Below, piece by piece: positions 46,699 through 49,895 of a DNA stretch of 49,895 nt (position 1 is its first letter; the number at the start of each line of letters is the position of its first letter). The notes under the pieces were generated by a model. That model ran no database searches. It saw only the letters and a list, made by a program, of their open reading frames with translations, and was not told where the DNA came from. The DNA comes from Gemmatales bacterium (GTDB lineage Bacteria; Planctomycetota; Planctomycetia; Gemmatales; HRBIN36): assembly GCA_025060195.1 (NCBI GenBank), contig JANXCQ010000002.1:186069-235963 (forward strand). The letters run 5' to 3'. The translations under genes and the position numbers were made by a program.

Positions 46699-48426
46699 TC
46701 ATGGAATCGGTGTGGGAGGCGTAATGTCGAGGAGTTTGATTTCAGGTTCTTGTAAATCCACTAAAACAGGCTTCGGGGTTTGGGCCACTGCGAGGTTGCC
46801 CGCCAAGTCGCGCACTTCCAGGCGGAGATACACCATGTGAGGCAAATGATCGGGCATCTTCCACACATGCCGGCCTGTATTCGGCAACTCGGCGGCGATA
46901 ACGTGCCAGGGGCCACTTTCGCGTTCGGCCCATTTGAGCGTGATCGGATTAGCCGCGAGATTTTTGTCCGTGGCACTCCACAAAAAAACGAGGAAGTCGC
47001 GACGATGGGGGTCGGCCTCGACGGCATACAACTCCGCATAGGGAGGCGTTATGTCCACCTCGACCCGCCACTGCGGCGGTTCGCCAGGTTGAGGTGCCGC
47101 TCGGCCTAAACCGACTCGACTGCGAACCACCAACGTCAGACCGTAGATGCCTTCGCCCGGAAACTCCACCAACAGGGGCGGTTGTAAATCGGGATCATCG
47201 GCTGCTTTGAACCAAGTGCGGCCATCGTCGCGTGTCATCCACAACTCCACGCTGCCAACGCCGGAAGGACCGACCCGCGAGACTTCGTATTGTACACTGG
47301 CCTTCAGGGAGTTGAGGTACCGCACATTGGGCACAGCACCGCGAGGTGGCATGGGACCCCCCGAGCCGTTGGTTGGCCCCTGGCGTTCCCAACTGACCAA
47401 GGTGGTTGGCAAACCGCTGCTTTCCGAGCGTGCAATGACCCGCGGCCCCGTGGTCTCGGCGGGCAACGGGGCAGGGGGCTGATTTCCTGCGGGACTAGCA
47501 GGCAAGGGCCCCGCAGGGGTCGGAGATGGTTGTGCAGACGTCATCGGCGGCGCATTCGACGAGGGCGAGGTAGTAGGGGCCGCTGAGGATTGTTGCACGC
47601 CCTGCGGCGGAACCGACGGAGCGGGAGGAAGCGGCGTAGGCTGAGTCAGATGGTTCAGGCTGGGCGGCGGAGGCGGCGGGGGCACGACCGCGTTGGTCGA
47701 TCCCGCAGGGAGCAGCGGGTTTCCTGCATTTGGTGCTAGCGAAGTTGCTGGCTGGATTCCAGCGCTCGTTCCGGGGTGCACAGCGACTTCCACCTGCGCT
47801 TGGGCCACATTCTCGGCTAAGTCGGCCACACGCAAGCGCACCAGCACCTGTCCCCCCGGAGGTACGGGCCAACGCCTTTCGCCGCGGGCCACGGTCGGGA
47901 TAACCGGCACGGATGTCCACGCTCCGGAATGGGGATCGCGATATTCCAAAATGAGCGTGCGCAAGTCCAAATGCTCATCCTCGACTTCCCACTGCACCCC
48001 TGCCTCCCCAGGACTGCACGCGACAGGACGCAAACTGACCCGCGGCGGCTTGGTATCCACGTAAAGCACTACTAAAGGAGGACGCTTCCCCGGCGCGCTC
48101 GGTTCCACTAAGCCATTACGATGGTGCACCACCAGGTCGAACCAATACACGCCATCCCCCGGCGCGTGGAAAACCACCTCCTGTTGCGTCGGGGGCACAC
48201 TAGCATATAAATGCCACTGTTCTCCCTGATTTGGAGATACATACACTTGCAATCGTTCCACTAGCTCTGGCTGGGCGCAATGAATGGGGATAATGACCTT
48301 TCTATCGTTGGTGAACACCGGCCCAGTAGGGGGCGTGCCCTGGGCCGCAAGCGCAGCCAACAAGATTACCCATAAGGCCAAAGAACCGCGCAGTATTGCA
48401 TGCCAGTCGCACCAACAGGCTTGCAT
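46699..48426 (-). CDS. Secreted proline-rich protein with duplicated beta-sandwich modules
   Basis: A 575-residue protein if started at 48426, where a signal peptide (hydrophobic core SLALWVILLAALAAQG) follows; the frame remains open to 48567, and no good ribosome binding site decides. Two similar modules, about 35-215 and 350-560, each have a strand pattern 'VxVxxSxDxGxxWxxxxxxPP...FxxPGdGxYxxxLVVxxRxGL', then a 'DTKPPRVSL' or 'DITPPYAEL' strand and a second beta unit (WEVEDEHLDLRTL or WSATDKNLAANPI). Between them lies a Pro/Ser/Ala-rich linker (about 225-340). Ig-like folds that recognise carbohydrate or protein are likely, but I do not recognise a named family. Confidence 0.75.
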   Translation of the reverse strand: MQACWCDWHAILRGSLALWVILLAALAAQGTPPTGPVFTNDRKVIIPIHCAQPELVERLQVYVSPNQGEQWHLYASVPPTQQEVVFHAPGDGVYWFDLVVHHRNGLVEPSAPGKRPPLVVLYVDTKPPRVSLRPVACSPGEAGVQWEVEDEHLDLRTLILEYRDPHSGAWTSVPVIPTVARGERRWPVPPGGQVLVRLRVADLAENVAQAQVEVAVHPGTSAGIQPATSLAPNAGNPLLPAGSTNAVVPPPPPPPSLNHLTQPTPLPPAPSVPPQGVQQSSAAPTTSPSSNAPPMTSAQPSPTPAGPLPASPAGNQPPAPLPAETTGPRVIARSESSGLPTTLVSWERQGPTNGSGGPMPPRGAVPNVRYLNSLKASVQYEVSRVGPSGVGSVELWMTRDDGRTWFKAADDPDLQPPLLVEFPGEGIYGLTLVVRSRVGLGRAAPQPGEPPQWRVEVDITPPYAELYAVEADPHRRDFLVFLWSATDKNLAANPITLKWAERESGPWHVIAAELPNTGRHVWKMPDHLPHMVYLRLEVRDLAGNLAVAQTPKPVLVDLQEPEIKLLDITPPTPIP

Positions 48427-48843
48427 AAGCCGGGTCGTCTGGTTCCGCAAAAGCCAGGCTCCCGATGCTTGTTCACCTCGGCGAACGGCATTCCGCCCAG
48501 GTGCCAAGTGGCTTCCCCAGCCTTGGCCCATTCCGAATACTCCAGCTTCAGGTTTGCCTAGCCGCATCGATGTAAAACTTTTCCCAAGACATCGAAAGTA
48601 TCGGCTAAAGAGGCAACGTGACTTTTACTGAAGGTGCATTTTCCATGAATAAGCGCCTGGCGTGCAGTTATCGAAACGAATTGGAGGAAACTTACGTAGT
48701 GCACTACTTGATTAACTTGAAAAAATACCACGCCGCAGTGGGGCCCTTGCGGATTACTTAGCCGTATGGTACTAGTAGTTTAACGAAGGGGTAAGCAGTG
48801 TCGCGGCAGGCAACGTAACGGGTCCGGGGAGTACCGAGCCATC

Positions 48844-49895
48844 ATGGAAAGACAGCTAAGGGCCAGTTTGCGTGTGGAAGCGCTGGAGGACCGCTGCCTG
48901 CCCACGGGCAACGTAGCTCTGAGCTTGTTCGACCCGACCCCGGGCAGCCCAGGAGACGAAGTCGCCTATGTGGTAGGCGACGACCTGGGCAACGAAATCA
49001 TCTTAGCAGTGGTGCCGCTCGAGCAGGGAAGGTATAGTGCCCCGCCTTACTTCACCGACGTTACCTTCTCCGCGGGCCGATGGTTGATTGTCTTCGATGG
49101 CGACGGCAGCACGCGCGTTAGTGGAGGGGATCTAGGAAATGCTTCCACGTGGGCTGCTCTGCGCATTCAAGACCTCGCCGATCGCAATGCCCGCCGTATT
49201 GAACTGAACTTAGCGCATGGCTCAGATAAGGTGGAGGTGAACTACTTCGAATCTCGCGCCAGGACCCTCGGCGGAGGCGGTGGTGGCGGCGGAGGCGGCG
49301 GGGGTGGGGGTCAACAACAATTAACTGCGTGGACAGGTATCTTAGTGTTCTCCAGCAGCACCGGAAATGATAGCTTCATCGCCGATCCTAACTTACCCCC
49401 TGAAATCAACCGCGTCGGGGGTGGCGGAGGCGGTGGGGGTGGAGGCGGTGGGGGCGGAGGCGGTGGGGGCGGAGGCGGTGGGGGCGGAGGCGGCAGCACA
49501 CCGCTCGTCCCGGTTTTAGCTTTTGGCATCGGTCCCACGCCAAACGACCCGAACGCCAACCCAGGCGTGCAACTTCATCTTGGCTCGGGCGGCAATAAAA
49601 CCGTACGTATCACGGCTGCCGAGTTCCTCGGTGCCTTGAGCGTAATCACGGGATCCGGCGACGATACCGTCGAACTGACCGATGGCATAACGATCAATGG
49701 CGAACTGCGGCTGAGGTTAGGGCAAGGGAATAACTTCATAAGGCTGACTGACAATGTCGTCATCAGCGATCAGCTCTGGTTGATTACAGGTGAAGGAAAC
49801 GACCAATGCCGTTTGGAAGGTACCCCGCGTCCTGTGGTGATGGACGGAAACTTGAAGTTCCTAGCGGGGAACGGCATGACCCTGGTTGACTTGCT
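48844..49895 (+). CDS. Large surface protein with polyglycine tracts, truncated by the window end
   Basis: The frame is open from ATG 48844 to the last base, giving at least 350 residues. GGGGAG lies about a dozen bases upstream of the start. The N-terminus, RASLRVEALEDRCLPTGN, is the planctomycete surface-protein type of leader also seen in the SdrD_B protein. Two glycine tracts interrupt the sequence: 14 residues (143-156) and 26 residues (192-217). Between and after them are beta-rich, Asn/Asp/Gly-containing segments (ITGSGDDTVELTDG, RLGQGNNFIRLTDN, ITGEGNDQCRLEG) suggestive of calcium-binding or right-handed beta-helix repeats. It is probably secreted. The C-terminal part is missing, so no family can be fixed. 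Confidence 0.8.
   Translation, partial: MERQLRASLRVEALEDRCLPTGNVALSLFDPTPGSPGDEVAYVVGDDLGNEIILAVVPLEQGRYSAPPYFTDVTFSAGRWLIVFDGDGSTRVSGGDLGNASTWAALRIQDLADRNARRIELNLAHGSDKVEVNYFESRARTLGGGGGGGGGGGGGGQQQLTAWTGILVFSSSTGNDSFIADPNLPPEINRVGGGGGGGGGGGGGGGGGGGGGGGGGGSTPLVPVLAFGIGPTPNDPNANPGVQLHLGSGGNKTVRITAAEFLGALSVITGSGDDTVELTDGITINGELRLRLGQGNNFIRLTDNVVISDQLWLITGEGNDQCRLEGTPRPVVMDGNLKFLAGNGMTLVDL
49270..49311 (+). repeat. Polyglycine-coding tract (14 codons)
   Basis: Fourteen consecutive GGN codons inside the truncated surface-protein gene. Codons are mixed (GGC, GGA, GGT, GGG), so it is not a simple mononucleotide run. It is followed by three CAA codons. Confidence 0.9.
49417..49494 (+). repeat. Polyglycine-coding tandem repeat, 15-base unit
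   Basis: Twenty-six GGN codons. From 49426 the tract consists of tandem copies of GGA-GGC-GGT-GGG-GGY (15 bases): four full copies plus a partial one. The first full copy differs from the rest only at its last base. As the unit is a multiple of three, slippage would change the glycine count without shifting the frame. Confidence 0.9.

Noticed and set aside
48645..48761. 38-codon plus-strand frame upstream of the polyglycine protein, with a weak AAGGTG upstream
   Set aside because: Short, no motif, poor spacing to the ribosome binding site; cannot be distinguished from chance, though a leader peptide is conceivable.
49311..49559. Minus-strand frame encoding a polyproline run
   Set aside because: It is the mirror of the polyglycine tract in the plus-strand gene, which has a start site, ribosome binding site and leader motif.

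Overview
This window looks like planctomycete DNA, most likely from a Gemmata-like (Gemmatales) lineage. That placement is an inference. It rests on several lineage markers: a PSD1/planctomycete-cytochrome-C protein (DUF1549, DUF1553) paired with a DUF1501 protein, a BBP7-type beta-barrel protein, two secreted proteins carrying an N-terminal 'LExLExRxLP' segment, multidomain SdrD_B and DUF11 proteins, and several small proteins of planctomycete type. Base composition is moderately GC-rich. I saw no tRNA, rRNA, CRISPR array, insertion sequence or phage gene.

Layout. 1-150: tail of a Uma2-family nuclease-like gene. 560-10207 (+): a respiratory cluster encoding a Rieske protein, a b6-like cytochrome b, a subunit-IV-like cytochrome b half with a long extra membrane domain, a 1550-residue octaheme c-type cytochrome, and two lipoproteins with cupredoxin-like copper-site residues. 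Together these suggest an unusual quinol:electron-acceptor oxidoreductase (bc/b6f-like). 10498-12912 (-): secreted VIT/VWA protein. 13109-20849 (+): trpE, an exporter-type ABC protein, a GT39-like glycosyltransferase and a DUF11 lipoprotein. 20895-21611 (-): HEAT-repeat protein. 21719-22045 (+): small BFD-type [2Fe-2S] protein. 22134-31438 (-): a proline-rich planctomycete protein, guaB, ispE, a BBP7 barrel protein, an SdrD_B protein and an NAD-dependent epimerase.

31681-36435 (+): the PSD1 and DUF1501 pair. 36560-39531 (+): a compact housekeeping run secG-yicC-gmk-rpoZ followed by a formate/nitrite-type channel gene. 39528-41488 (-): small membrane protein, coiled-coil protein, lipoprotein, and an HU-family DNA-binding protein with an acidic tail. 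41764-44799 (+): rfbB, an aldose-epimerase-like gene and a protein built from duplicated Tudor-like barrels. 44922-45437 (-): Nudix ADP-ribose pyrophosphatase. 45559-46665 (+): site-2 protease family membrane peptidase. 46699-48426 (-): proline-rich secreted protein with duplicated beta modules. 48844-end (+): a large secreted protein, cut by the window edge, with two polyglycine tracts, one encoded by a 15-base tandem repeat.

The best candidate for a less-described system is the respiratory cluster. The Rieske centre and the four heme b ligands are all present. However, the PEWY glutamate is replaced, the cytochrome b C-terminal half carries about 290 extra membrane residues, the c-type subunit is a giant membrane-anchored octaheme protein with a coiled-coil stalk, and two copper-like lipoproteins follow. 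All functional statements rest on motif reading; no database search was run.
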